64,000 bases of DNA from Dryomyza anilis (lineage: Eukaryota > Arthropoda > Insecta > Diptera > Dryomyzidae). Below, in pieces: positions 12,398 to 23,530 of this stretch. The stretch covers positions 90,780,349-90,844,348 of the forward strand of contig OX638131.1 of the NCBI GenBank assembly GCA_951804985.1. The letters are read 5' to 3'. The stretch's first letter is position 1. Every line of letters begins with the position of its first letter. The notes under the pieces are model-generated. The model saw only the letters and a program-made list of their open reading frames with translations. It searched no databases and was not told the DNA's origin. The position numbers and the translations under genes were made by a program.

Positions 12398-13061
12398 TAT
12401 GGGCCATACCACACCAAATCGACCAAAAAAAGTCAAATTTGAGATTTTACCTTTTCGATCTTAATGAACTTTTGGCAACTGATAAAGGGCACTAAACAAT
12501 TTTTTTTATTTTTTCCGACCACTACTTCCAGAGATACAGTGGCTCAAAGTTGGAAAAAAAGAGCCAAAAATCACTGTTGTACTGTTGTTCATATTTAAAT
12601 ATCTCTTGAACTAGAAATGCTAGAAACTCCGTTAATAGCTCGTTTTAAAGCTAATAGAACAAACTTTTAGAAAAATTAAGTTGTAATTTCCAAACGGCAA
12701 CATGTGGCCCGTGGTCATTATCCTTGCACTTCAAAAATGTGGTCCTTAAAAAGGACCCTTTTTAAAATTCTGAAAAAAATCCTAAATTTTTGTCAATTTA
12801 TTAGCTTTAAAACGAGCCATTAACGGAGTTTCTAGCATTTCTAGTTCAAGACATATTTAAATATGAACAACAGTACAAAAGTGATTTTTGGCACTTTTTT
12901 TCCAGCTTTGAGCCACTGTATCTCTGGAAGTAGTGGTCAGAATATATAAAAAAAAATTGTTTAGTGCATGTCTCGATACCTTTTATCAGTTGCCAACATT
13001 TCATTGAAATCGAAGAAGGTGAGTTCCAACCGCTGGTCGATTTGGTGTGGAATGGCCCATA
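12398..13061. mobile_element. Foldback MITE with TATGGGCCAT ends, copy 1
   Basis: The ends are TATGGGCCATACCACACC and, on the minus strand, TATGGGCCATTCCACACC. The arms pair for about 300 bp: ACAGTGGCTCAAAGTTGG near 12537 pairs with CCAGCTTTGAGCCACTGT near 12902, and CTAGAAACTCCGTTAATA pairs with TTAACGGAGTTTCTAG. TA dinucleotides flank both ends (12396-12397 and 13062-13063), consistent with TA target duplication. No ORF. The related copy at 24087-24625 has a different, non-inverted 3' half. Confidence 0.85.
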
Positions 13062-14595
13062 TATAAAAAAAGTAATATATGTAAATTGAGAAAAAATATA
13101 AAAAAATAAAAATATTAAAAATAAAAAAAAAATATAATAAAAATAAAAAATATATATATATATAATGAAAATAAAAAAAATATTTAATGTAATAAAAAAA
13201 TTAAAATTAACTTTTATTTAATTTCAATTTTTTTATTACTTTTAATATTTTTAATATTTTTTTTATATATTTTTTCTCATTTTTTTCGCAGATTTCGGCA
13301 TTTAAATAAAAATAAATGATTAAATTTTATATATAAAAAAATATGGCACACGTCTTAAACCGTAAAACATATTACTCAGCCAACCACGCGCGTTTCAGGC
13401 GCCGTCACAAGTCTTTGTATTTCATTCAAAGTGACACATATAACATTCAACATGAATAATATACTAAACATTAAGGTTTTGTTGTCTATTAAAACCACTA
13501 CTTATGTACATTCGGCGTAATGCAAGTGTGTCATAAATGGCATGAAATTAATGCGAAATTCACTGAGTAAGTGGATGATAATTGAAAACTAGTCGCATGT
13601 TGCATAAAAAGTGAGTTTTACAGATATTTTTTCGAATTTAAAAAATACTTAGTACAATGAACTTAACTTATACAGAAATTATATTTATTAGTTATACGTC
13701 ACAAGAGACGTAATAAATATGTGGAAATCAAAAAAAAATTAAAAACTTATAGAAAACTTTAAAAATATTTAAATTCAAAAATTGCCACAGCTTTAAACTT
13801 TTAAAATTTTTAAACCAAATTATGAAAACATGAAACATCTTTTCTAAGACCTCAAATCGTTCGAAAAATGTACTTGTTACTATTTTAAATTAAACAAAAG
13901 TTTAATTTACTAATAAAATATTTATATATAAATGAATATTCATTAATTTAAAAAAAAAGAAATAATTAATTTATTAAAAACTTTAGTATAATTTCATAAA
14001 ATTACCCAACAAAACTGCATAGTTCATACAAAAAATGTAATTTTTCATTTTAACTGAAACTTTAAATGCAATACATTTTATATTTTTAGATTTTATATTA
14101 AATTTACTTTTTGTTTGCACAAAAATATAAAATTATTTTTTGTTGTTTTTGTCATTTTTCATGCTTGTTGTTTTTGTCATTTTTCATGCCACAACAAATT
14201 CGTTTCGTTTTAAATGTTTGCACACTTTATGCGTGCGTAAAATAAAACTTAATTCAAAAAGTTTTAATTTATCTGCTTTTGCTGCTGTCTAGTGTTGCTG
14301 TTGTCGTTTTGTTTTTGTTTCTATTTTTTTTGTGCTGTTTTGCTTATTTTGCATGTACAATTTTTACATATTAATATTTTACATTGCCAACTTAAGCCAC
14401 AGCATGCACATTATATTTGTGTCATTTTAAATAAATTATTTTCAAAACTTTTGCTTTTCTGATGATAATGCAGTGAAATATGTCATAATATAAAACATAT
14501 AAAATAGCGAAATATTTTGTGTAGTACGCTTATTAAATAAATTAAACTGCTATTTTCAGTAATTTCATTGAAATATACAAGCATTTTAAACTTTT
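13062..14595. other. AT-rich intergenic DNA
   Basis: No gene is seen. Low-complexity A/T occupies 13070-13270. A small GC-richer patch near 13380-13430 has no ORF. A 25-bp segment ending GTCATTTTTCATGC is duplicated at about 14140-14190. Confidence 0.5.
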
Positions 14596-14985
14596 ATAAA
14601 CTGTATAACAGTTTAACTGTATAATGGTTTTATTGTATAACAGTTTTACAGTATAACAGTTTTAATGTATATTGGCTTTACTGTATAACAGTTAACTGTA
14701 TAAAAGTATCGTTGTAAAACTGTTGTACTGTATAACAGTTTTAATGTTTAACAGTTTTACTGTACAAAAGTGTAACTGTTTACTGTATAACACTTTTACT
14801 GTATAACATATTTACTGTATAAAGGTTTTACTGTATAACAGATTTACTGTATAACAGTTTTACTGCACAACAGATTTACTGTATAACAGTTTTACTGTAT
14901 AACAGTTTTACTGTATAACAGTTTTACTGTATAACAGTTTAACTGAATAACAGTTTTACTGTATAACAGTTTTACTGTATAACCG
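14596..14985 (+). repeat. 16-bp minisatellite, consensus TTTTACTGTATAACAG
   Basis: About two dozen units of TTTTACTGTATAACAG run head to tail. The 5' half is decayed (indels, ATTGGC and AAAAGT variants) and the 3' half, 14810-14985, is nearly clean. The reverse complement of the same unit forms another array at 20756-21165, about 6 kb away. Confidence 0.95.
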
Positions 14986-14988
14986 TTA

Positions 14989-15545
14989 TATTTTTATATA
15001 TTTTTATATATTTTTATATATTTTTATATATTTTTATATATTTTTATATATTTTTATATATTTTTATATTTTTTTATATATTTTTATATATTTTTATATA
15101 TTTTTATATATTTTTATATATTTGTATATATTTTTATATATTTTTATATATTTTTATATATTTTTATATATTTTTATATATTTTTATATATTTTTATATA
15201 TTTTTATATATTTTTATATATTTTTATATATTTTTATATATTTTTATATATTTTTATATATTTTTATATATTTTTATATATTTTTATATTTTTTTATATA
15301 TTTTTATATATTTTTATATATTTTTATATATTTTTATATATTTTTATATATTTTTATATATTTTTATATATTTTTATATATTTTTATATATTTTTATATA
15401 TTTTTATATATTTTTATATATTTTTATATATTTTTATATATTTTTATATATTTTTATATATTTTTATATATTTTTATATATTTTTATATATTTTTATATA
15501 TTTTTATATATTTTTATATATTTTTATATATGTTAATATATTTTT
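14989..15545. repeat. 10-bp satellite array, unit TTTTTATATA
   Basis: About 55 consecutive copies of TTTTTATATA start immediately after the 16-bp minisatellite. Variants are rare: TTTTTATATT near 15061 and 15281, TTTGTATATA at 15121 and TGTTAATATA near the end. The 144-codon frame across it (repeating Tyr-Ile-Phe-Leu) is an artefact of the 10-bp period. Confidence 0.97.
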
Positions 15546-15936
15546 ATGCAGTTTGAATAAATACATAATGTAGTGAAAATAAATACAGATGTCGTAATTC
15601 ATCTACATATGTCTGAAGGTATAAATAAGTAAAAAATATAGATGTTTTCAATACAAATGTAGTAAATTATTATTAAATTTAGTATAGAAATGCATTAAAT
15701 TTATTTAATTTCAGAAATTGTAGCATTTATTTGTTTTTTCATATTTTATCTTCAGCAAAATATTTTTATTTACATTTAGTTGTAAAACATTTATTTATAA
15801 AAATCTTTTATGAGAGAAAACGTAATGTTTTTTTTTTTGGCTTTTGTATAAATTTAAATGCAGATGTAGTATTTTTGATCTATTTTAATGAAAATGATGA
15901 GTTTATCTATGTATCGCTGAATATATAAAAAAATAA
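15546..15936. other. AT-rich DNA with dispersed short repeats
   Basis: Several copies of the AAATAAATACATAATGTAGT-type motif that also appears at 32.3-32.7 kb and, inverted, at 44-45.5 kb. A 65-codon frame at 15731-15928 is not convincing. Confidence 0.4.
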
Positions 15937-16046
15937 AATGTAGTAATTTTCAATACAAAATGTAGTAAATTAACGTAAAATTTATTATAGAAAAGTAGTA
16001 AATTTTACGATAATTTACTACATTTTGTATTGAAAATTACTACATT
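15937..16046. repeat. Large palindrome, arms about 48 bp
   Basis: The left arm opens AATGTAGTAATTTTCAATAC and the right arm closes with its complement, GTATTGAAAATTACTACATT. The arms match over nearly 48 positions with about one mismatch, around a spacer of about 13 bp (TTATAGAAAAGTA). Its last bases overlap the next hairpin. Confidence 0.9.
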
Positions 16047-16093
16047 GACTTAGCTATTCTGTAATTTTGCATACAGAATAGCTAAGTCAATGT
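16042..16093. repeat. Perfect hairpin, 22-bp arms and 8-base loop
   Basis: ACATTGACTTAGCTATTCTG followed by TA forms a perfect inverted repeat with TACAGAATAGCTAAGTCAATGT (16072-16093) around ATTTTGCA. It overlaps the end of the preceding 48-bp-arm palindrome. It is more likely the remnant of a small inverted-repeat element than a transcriptional structure. Confidence 0.95.
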
Positions 16094-16259
16094 ATTGCTT
16101 TTTAATGTGAATCAAGTACATATGGTATTTATTTTAAAGACATTTTTCATATTTTTCCATTTCTGTATATAAATTTCACTTTTACTGTATAATGTATTAC
16201 TTAGTTCAACAAAAAAACTTAAATACATTTTAAACATTGAAGTTTGTTTAATTTTAAAA

Positions 16260-16800
16260 TTTTTACAGCACTCAAATAGTCAGTTATCCGCACACAGACA
16301 GACTCAGAGACCCACACAGAAACGCACTTGTTTAAATATGCAAATTCGCATATTTGTTAATACAAATGCAGACGCATACACAGCAGCAAAAAAAAAAAAA
16401 ATAAATAAAAAAAGAAAGAAAAATTACAAAAAACCCCCTACTGCAAAACCAACACAGAACACCAGAGAGTTTTTAATTATAATTCTTGCGCTAATTAATG
16501 TTTTACACACGTGCGGGGATAATTATTTCGTCCTTTGGCGTAGCATTAAATTGTGCTTTATTTTCGCACACGATGGATGTTTTTGTTGGTTGTGTTCATT
16601 AATATTTGTGTGTTCCCCCCACAATATTTATGGCTTTCGACATGTGTGGAGATATTTACATGTTTGAGCGAGCAGCTTTATGCAATGTGCGCAGTTTTAT
16701 TTATTCATTCATGAAATTCGAAATTGAAATTTCAATTACAACGGTTTTGTGTTATAAATTCATACAGACTATAATTATTTTTAAGCTGTAATAGGTTTAA
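16260..16800 (+). other. GC-richer island with a candidate 109-codon ORF
   Basis: An ATG-initiated frame of 109 codons (16338-16667) has a Lys-rich N-terminal third containing an A-tract, then a hydrophobic, Cys-rich remainder. I recognise no domain. A TCAGTT at 16280-16285 resembles the insect initiator, and an AGACC lies near the downstream promoter element position but one base off. This could be a promoter with 5' UTR, a small gene, or chance. Confidence 0.3.
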
Positions 16801-17179
16801 AAAAAAGCCAATTCAATTATTAAAATCATGAACTATAATTTTTAATATTTCACCATTATAACATAAAACAAAATTAAAATGAATTTGTCAAAAAATTTCA
16901 TAAATTAATCAAATTCGTCGTCATTTTTTTATGTTATTAAATTAAAAAAGTACTTTCTGTGAAATATTTATCTTTTTTTGATAAATTCATTTTTACTTTA
17001 TACTTTATAAAGCGATTAACCAAAAAATGTTTAAAAAATATATAAAATTGACTTTTTAACAGCCTAAAAGCATGCAACATTTTGTTTAAAATTCACATTT
17101 ACAATTTCAAAACTGCGCATTGTAAAAGTTTTATCATTTTTTTTGTAGTAGTTTAATTTGTTTATAATTTATTTTTTTA

Positions 17180-17510
17180 AACAAATTAATTAACCTTGTG
17201 CGTGCTTGCTGGCATTGACCACAATGCAATTTGTCTCAATTAAAACCGCAGCATTTATGCATGTGGCGGGCGGCGGCGGCGGCCATATACGCAAATGTCA
17301 AACGCGCGCAAAAGAAAACAAGGGTATTTTTTATGCATTTTTTATTTTTATATCAATGAATTGAATTTTTTTTGTTGTTGTTTATTCAATTTTTATTGTC
17401 ACATCAGCGTGTCACAGCTGTGCATGTATTTTATTTGTATAGCACAAATATATTTTTTATTTGTATTGCATACTTTTTGGCTTGCAAAAAACAAATAAAC
17501 GCAGAAAATG
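17180..17510 (+). other. GC-richer patch with a 67-codon ORF
   Basis: A CGG-repeat tract (GGCGGGCGGCGGCGGCGGCC) near 17264-17283 stands out in otherwise AT-rich DNA. An ATG frame of 67 codons begins at 17295 (basic start, then hydrophobic and Phe/Cys-rich). No known motif. It may be regulatory or UTR sequence rather than a protein gene. Confidence 0.25.
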
Positions 17511-18299
17511 CAATTTTAGTTTGAAGTGTTAACAAAAAAAAATATATAATTATAAAAAATGTATAAAAATATAGTGAAAAAATACTGCATAAAATGCATC
17601 AATGTAAAAAGTTGCTTTGATTTATGTTGCTTTCAAATTTATGACATTTGTGTGTTGTATTATTTTTTTTGACGTTTGCATTTAATAACAGCAAATAAAG
17701 CGTTGCAAATAGTTTATATGTCTTTTGTGTTTTTTAAATTTGTTTTAGCAAATTTATTTTTTGCAACAAGCATTGCATTTGATTTATGTACAACATGACG
17801 TATGCGCACGGTGCATATTTAGCGACATTTATTTAGTATTTCTATAAAATTATTTAAATTACAATAAAATAAAATAACGTTAAAATATATAATACAAGTA
17901 TTTGCCCAGTTTTTTTAATTCATTTCGTTTTTTTTTTTGCATTTAAAAGGTGCAAGTATTATAAAATTTGAATTTAATGAATGTTAAAAACAATTTTATA
18001 TCACTCATAGTGACATTACCAATGGGAATAAAACATTGAATTGATATTGGAAATTTGCATAAATTGTACATAACTTAAATAATTTTATGCTCAAAGTTTA
18101 AAATCATATGTAGTCGCCTGTCGTTTGTGGAACTAAAAAGACAAAAAAGTGGTACACAATTTGAGTACCATATAAAAACAGAAATATTTGTGTTATTGCT
18201 AATTTGAGTATTAATTAAAATAACTACAAATTTGTCTAATTTAAATATAATTTCATTACTTTTATATTTAACGTAACGCACAGTGAATCATAAATAGTA
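17511..18299. other. AT-rich intergenic DNA
   Basis: No gene is supported. A 68-codon minus-strand frame at 18075-18281 lacks a recognisable motif. A CATGACGTATGCGC segment near 17795 resembles the GACGTATGAG module found in the next array. Confidence 0.4.
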
Positions 18300-19015
18300 C
18301 ACCTTGGCGTATGAGCTACTAATAAAGTCAGCCAGATGTGCTAAAACTCGAGCGGTTTATAGAAGCAAAAATATTTGAATTAACGCTATTTTAAATGTTC
18401 ATCAAATTAGCTAAATTGTATAATTTCTATTTAATTTCAATGAATTATATTTGAAATAAACAAAAATGAATCTTTTGTGGTGCAGCATGACGTATGAGCA
18501 ACTTATAAGGACAGCAAGATGTGCTAAAACTCGACATTATTTTATGCTACGAATAAAGTCAGCAAGATGTGCTAAAACTTGAGCAGTTTATAATAGCAAA
18601 AATATTTGAATTAACGCTATTTTAAATGTTCATCAAATTAGCTACAAAATTGTATAATTTCTATTTAATTTCAATGAATTATATTTGAAATAAACAAAAA
18701 TGAATCTTTTGTGGTGCAGCATGACGTATGAGCAACTTATAAGGACAGCAAGATGTGCTAAAACTCGACTTTATTTTATGCTACGAATAAAGTCAGCAAG
18801 ATGTACTAAAACTCGAGCCGTTTATAAAAGCAAACATATTTGAATTAACGCTATTTTAAATGTTCATCGAATTAGCTACAAAATTGTATAATTTCTATTT
18901 AATTATATTTGAAATAAAGAAAAATGCATCCTTTGTGGTGCAGCATGACGTATGAGCAACTTATAAGGACAGCAAGATGTGCTAAAACTCGACTTTATTT
19001 TATGTGAATAATAAT
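18300..19015. repeat. Tandem repeat, unit about 233 bp, three and a half copies
   Basis: AATAAAGTCAGCAAGATG-type starts lie at about 18321, 18552 and 18786 (231 and 234 bp apart). Each unit carries AAGATGTGCTAAAACTCGA twice, a TTTTAAATGTTCATC segment and TGCAGCATGACGTATGAGCA. The last is followed by ACTTATAAGG and lies at about 18487, 18721 and 18945. Copies are highly similar apart from one 11-bp deletion. No coding potential. Confidence 0.92.
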
Positions 19016-20339
19016 TGAATTAATGCTATTTTAAATATTAACAAAACAACCACAAAATTGTTTAATTTGTATTCAATGTAAGTAGTTTGATATTTATATA
19101 TACGAAGCCATATGTAAAACCTAAAAAGTCATCTTTGATGGCTTCTTTATATGAGAATAATGTTTCAGTTCATGTAAAATTAAATATTAATTAAAATTAC
19201 TATAAAATTTGATACAAATTTAATAATTACAAATTTTAAAATCTACATGGCGTATGAGTAACCCATAATTTAGACTCGTATTCTTTACGCTGTTACGTTA
19301 CGCTCATTTCAACATAAATTTTGTTAAAATCATATTAAATTTAATATTTTTAATATTTTTTATACATGCATATTAAAGTTTGCTTCTGTAGTAAAATTTT
19401 CTATATATATGAAAATTTATGTATATCTTGTTGTTTAGGAGTAATGAACCTTCACAGAATTGACTTTTACGTTACATTTTTTGAAAGTAGGTTTAATATT
19501 GCCTTTACATTGTTGAAAAAGGCTTCTGGTTGACTATATTAAACGTGTCGTGCATAATTTTTAAGCTTTAAAATGAAAGTTAAAAAATAAATTTGAAAAA
19601 CGCTTTTGTTCGGACTGTTATGTTACAAAAAAGGCTGTTAATTGACCTTTACTCTAAATCGTTTGGATAAAAAGTAAAAAAATGCTGAAATTTCTAAATT
19701 TTAAAATAGAAACATTTAAATTTTAAAATAGATAAGATTTACGATTAGGCAGTCAAAAAGTTTCTAGAAATTGACATGAAATTCGAAGTAATCAAAATAC
19801 TCTAATTATTCATTGAACCAATTATTTCGTTTTTTGAGTTATTGTCCATATAAGTATAAATATTGGAGTTATTGTTAATAATAATATTTATTAAAATAGC
19901 TACAAATTCGCACATTTGATATACAATTTAAATAATTTTAAATCTAAAATAAAATAGTGTAAATTAAATGTGGTGTAGCATGTCGTATAGATTTCTTTAT
20001 CGATTTCTTCAAATTTGAGTTCAAACCAATCTATTTATTTCTCTGAAATTAGCTACAAAATTATATTATTTATATATAATTAAAATATTTTATTATTTAA
20101 GGCAACCTATAGTGAGTCCTCTGTAGTTCAGCATGACGTCTGAGCATTGTTTATACTTTTCATAATAGAAAATGTTGCCGACTGCTTGTTAATTTTGTTA
20201 ATTTACATTTTTTTTATATTAAATTATATTATTTTAATTTTTTTTTATTACCACAGACCATTCAATAAATTATAAAAAATTTACAATTTTAAATAATAAA
20301 CCCCATAATTGCTTTGTAAAAACTTCAAACTTAATACAA
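19016..20339. other. AT-rich DNA with decayed relatives of the 233-bp unit
   Basis: Near 19248, 19980 and 20139 the GGCGTATGAGTAAC, TGTCGTATAG and GACGTCTGAG segments look like decayed copies of the GACGTATGAG module. Stretches resembling TAGCTACAAAATTGTATAAT also recur. No gene is supported. Confidence 0.45.
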
Positions 20340-20755
20340 AGTCATCAAAAATGTCTGGCAAAATGTGTGTTCAACTGACAAAAATATCTCACTGCAGTCA
20401 TTTTTGCCATTGTTGGCTGGCTGTGTGTTGCAGCAGCAGTGACAGCCACAGCATCGACACTTGACCCTCAAGTGTTACACTTGAGTCGCAGCAAAATTTT
20501 GACACTCAAACAATGACCTCAATGCAACAAAGCAGTTCTTGTCCAAATTGGTGACTGAGTTCGTTGTGTTTCCTGCCTGACTATTTCATATGCACTCACA
20601 GTTGTTGACTGTTCAGTGTGATTGCTACTGCTGTTATTAATGAGAAAATGTTAAAAGCCACAATATGTGGGATTTCAACGAAGCCATGATTTGGCATCGA
20701 TGACGTATACGAAACATGTGAGTGGGAGGACAATTGTGGCGAAATGACGCATTGT
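20340..20755. other. GC-richer non-coding patch
   Basis: Base composition and complexity rise clearly from 20390 to 20740. It contains GCAGCAGCAGTGACAGCC, TTGACCCTCAAGTGTTACAC and TTGACACTCAAACAATG. No ORF of 60 codons crosses it on either strand. It may be UTR or regulatory DNA. It is cut off sharply by the minisatellite that follows. Confidence 0.3.
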
Positions 20756-21165
20756 TATACAGTAAAACTTATATACAGTAAAACTGGTATATAGTAAAAC
20801 TGTTATACAAAAAAACTGTTATACAGTAAAACTGTTATACAGTAAAACTGTTATGCAGTAAACTGTTATACAGTAAAACTGTTATACAGTAAAACTGTTA
20901 TACAGTAAAACTGTTATACAGTGAAACTGTTATACAGTAAAACTGTTATACAGTAAAACTGTTATACAGTGAAACTGTTATACAGTAAAACTGTTATACA
21001 GTAAAACTGTTATACAGTAAAACTGTTATAAAGTAAAACTGTTATACAGTAAAACTGTTATACAGTAAAACTGTTATACAGTAAAACTGTTATACAGTAA
21101 AACTGTTATACGGTAAAACTGTTATATAATAAAACTGTTATACAGTAAAACTGTTATATACATAT
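20756..21165 (-). repeat. 16-bp minisatellite, inverted relative to the 14.6-kb array
   Basis: About 25 units of CTGTTATACAGTAAAA, the exact reverse complement of the TTTTACTGTATAACAG unit at 14596-14985. Most units are identical. Variants include ACAGTGAAACTG near 20920 and 20965 and single changes near 21030, 21112 and 21125. It is a strong direct repeat, but its unit lies back to back with no spacers, so it is not a CRISPR array. Confidence 0.95.
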
Positions 21166-21421
21166 ATAAAAAACAGTTATATAGTTATACTATCATACAG
21201 TAAAACACTTTTTTGCATTGAAAACAGTAACACATTTAAATTATGTTAGATAATTTTAGATAATGTTTATTAAAAAATTATTTTTCCATATTAAAACTAA
21301 AGAAACTAAATTTAAAAAATTAATATAATTCTTTAATAAGTAATACATTTTTAAAATCTGTATCGAAAATAATTTCATTGATGAATTATGTAAAACAAAT
21401 CCTAGATAAATGCATCAACAT

Positions 21422-21769
21422 TCACACCATCACCGCCACAGGCAGTCCTTTCATTTTGTGGCCTCCTTTGAGTGCGACCCACCAAAAACATTTCTTCTTC
21501 GTTTGTTTTGAGAGCATTTTACGCGTGTGTTCGTTATGTCGCAGCCGCATAAACTTCTCATGCTGTGCTGCTTTCCACTTGAAAAACACGATCGTTGCCA
21601 TGATGTGCGTGCAAATGTAGCCGAAGAGAGCGCCAGTAACCAGGTAGACGACCGAGTCATAATCATAGATATAAATTTTCTTTTCGTTGAGGAAAACGAC
21701 GAACAGTGGCACTAGACAGAGCCAGTAGGCAAAGAAGAGTGAAATTTCGATGAGGCGTCTTTGGAGCAT
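21422..21769 (-). CDS. Small two-span membrane protein of the YWxxxxP family (member 1)
   Basis: An uninterrupted 115-codon ORF with an ATG start; the protein family is not one I recognise. Residues 9-27 form a predicted membrane span with Tyr15-Trp16 and Pro21. A short Lys/Tyr/Asp loop follows (29-38), then a second span at 39-63, and a basic tail from residue 64 that begins KWKA and has many Lys, Arg and His. The last 20 residues contain a Trp pair and a GGHK segment. Codon use is much less AT-skewed than the surroundings, which supports coding. Its YW/P positions match those of the ORFs at 25020-25310, 36092-37024 and 39222-40163. KWKA at the end of span 2 is shared with the 25020-25310 protein. 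An AATAAA on the minus strand lies about 150 bases past the stop. Function unknown; a membrane location is inferred from hydrophobicity. Confidence 0.72.
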   Translation of the reverse strand: MLQRRLIEISLFFAYWLCLVPLFVVFLNEKKIYIYDYDSVVYLVTGALFGYICTHIMATIVFFKWKAAQHEKFMRLRHNEHTRKMLSKQTKKKCFWWVALKGGHKMKGLPVAVMV

Positions 21770-21775
21770 GGCAGA

Positions 21776-22260
21776 GTGATGTTTTCTTTTTATTTTTTAT
21801 ACGTTTTTAAAAAATTTAAATTTTTTATTTAAATTATTATTATGTTTTACAAATTATTTTTTTAATAGTTTAATATTTTGTTAATTTTTAAATAATTTTT
21901 TATTTATTTTTTTTTTCTTCAATTTTTTCAAGTTTTTTTTTTAGTTTTTCAATATTTTAACTATGTTTTTATTTTTTTTCTAAATTTTTAAATATTTTTT
22001 ATTATTTTTAAATTTTCAATTTTTTTTTTTAATTTTTCAATTTTTAAATATGTTTTTAATTTTTTCTAAATATATTAATTTTTTTTTTTATTTTATTTTA
22101 ATTTTTCAATTTTTTTTTTAAATTTATATTTTTTTCCTATTTTTTTTTATTTTTTATTTCACTATTGATATATATTTTTTTATTGATTTATTATTAAAAT
22201 TTTGATTTTCAAGTGCTACATTTTTATTTATTTTTATTTACTAATTTTATTTATTAATCT
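21776..22260. repeat. T-rich low-complexity tract upstream of member 1
   Basis: Poly-T broken by A (ATTTTTTTAATTTTTC types) covers almost 500 bp directly 5' of the minus-strand gene at 21422-21769, so its coding strand sees an A-rich leader. A similar and longer tract lies directly 5' of the minus-strand gene at 25020-25310. No gene is present. Confidence 0.8.
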
Positions 22261-22690
22261 ACTTGCTCATCCGAACACTTTGAGATCTATCGTAAGACTT
22301 ATTACATGTGTCTCCAGCCTCATTGCACATAACACATTATGTTGCATAATATTACGAATGATATTCCGAATGAAATTTTAACCGCAGTCATAAATCGTCG
22401 CTGCCCAACTAACCGCAATTCGATGTTTGTTGCTTAAAATAGTTAAATTTACATGAAACATGTATGAGATCAAATATAAAAACCCAAATTCGAATTAATT
22501 ATAAATTAATCGTTCTCTTATAAGTAAAAAAATGAGAAATCAAACCAAGGGGATACTTCCTAAAATTTATACAATCAAAATTTGTAGGCAGAAAAATGGC
22601 AAACAGAAATAAGAACAGTTTATACGAATTGGTTTGGGTTCTTTCCAGTTTCGTTTTCTACCTTGTTTTGATTTTACTTTCAGTTACGGT
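22261..22690. other. Intergenic DNA
   Basis: Mixed composition with a few GC-richer patches (22265-22320, 22395-22425). No ORF above 60 codons and no recognisable repeat. Confidence 0.4.
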
Positions 22691-23045
22691 GCACAGAAAA
22701 AATAATAGACGTAAATATAGCAACAGATATTAATTGCATGCATTAATCAATACAGCAATGAAATTTATAATTTAATTAAAATAATTTCTATTCTTCGTTA
22801 AATCAGCAATTCCGTTTGCTAATATGAATATTTGTACGTCAATGCAGTGTCAATTTTATTCGCTAAAACTGCGCCGACTAAATTATTTGCTGCATTGACG
22901 TACAAATATTCATATTAGCGAACGCATTGCTAATATAACGCAGAATAGCAAATGTTTTCATTAAATTAGTGAATTTAATTGCTGGATTGATAATGAACAC
23001 AATTAATTCATATGAGCCTCAAAATACATTTCCGTTTTCTGTCCT
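22691..23045. mobile_element. Palindromic MITE, copy 2
   Basis: Same order as the element at 1822-2178. It opens CACAGAAAAAATAATAGACG, continues ATATAGCAACAGATATTAAT, and carries AAACTGCGCCGACTAAAT near the centre and CTGCATTGACGTACAAATAT in the right arm. The right end has diverged (TTTTCTGTCC near 23035). About 80 percent similar to copy 1 by eye. No ORF. Confidence 0.75.
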
Positions 23046-23394
23046 GCGTGGATAGTTTAGTTTATACCTTTTTATATAGAATTATCTCAAATGTTTGGAA
23101 TTTCAATTCATATTTTTTGAATTACATTTGTAAATAGTGTATTTTTCCATTATCCTGCTGCTTTTTCAGAATATAAATTTTTAAATAACGTTTTGTTAGA
23201 CTGGAAGACTATTTTTAATAACTTCAAAACAAAAATTATTAAATAATGCTTTTAGCATTTCAGAGGCATTTTCCCTCTATTTGCCTTCTACAAAGCTGAT
23301 TTTCAAAATAAAAAAAAATAAAAATTCAACTTACAAAGCATGCTAGGGGCAGGTTCGACCAAAAAATAAAGTTACACTGAGCATTACCCTATCA
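23046..23394. other. Intergenic DNA
   Basis: Nothing beyond ordinary AT-rich sequence is seen. Confidence 0.4.
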
Positions 23395-23530
23395 ATAACA
23401 GATAAGTTCTTGACTACTTTTACTGGCAGGTGTTTACTCTTCAAATCCCTACCAGTAACCTACCAGTTTTTGACTAGTTTTACTGACGGGTATATACTTT
23501 TCAAATCTCTAAGAGAAACTTATCACTATT
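23395..23530. repeat. Short tandem repeat, unit about 60 bp
   Basis: Two to three units share CTACCAGTAACCTACCAG, TTTTTGACTAGTTTTACTG, GGGTATATACT and CTTCAAATC. The same unit makes a longer array at 41395-41690. No coding potential. Confidence 0.75.

Noticed and set aside
15122..15556. A 144-codon plus-strand ORF of repeating Tyr-Ile-Phe-Leu
   Set aside because: It is read entirely from the TTTTTATATA array, whose 10-base unit has no stop in any phase here.
16279..16312. Initiator-like TCAGTT with a downstream element-like AGACC
   Set aside because: The spacing to the downstream element is off by one and there is no TATA box; kept only as a remark in the island entry.
20756..21165. Regular short direct repeats suggesting a CRISPR array
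   Set aside because: The 16-bp units are contiguous with no unique spacers, there are no Cas genes, and the DNA is animal-like.
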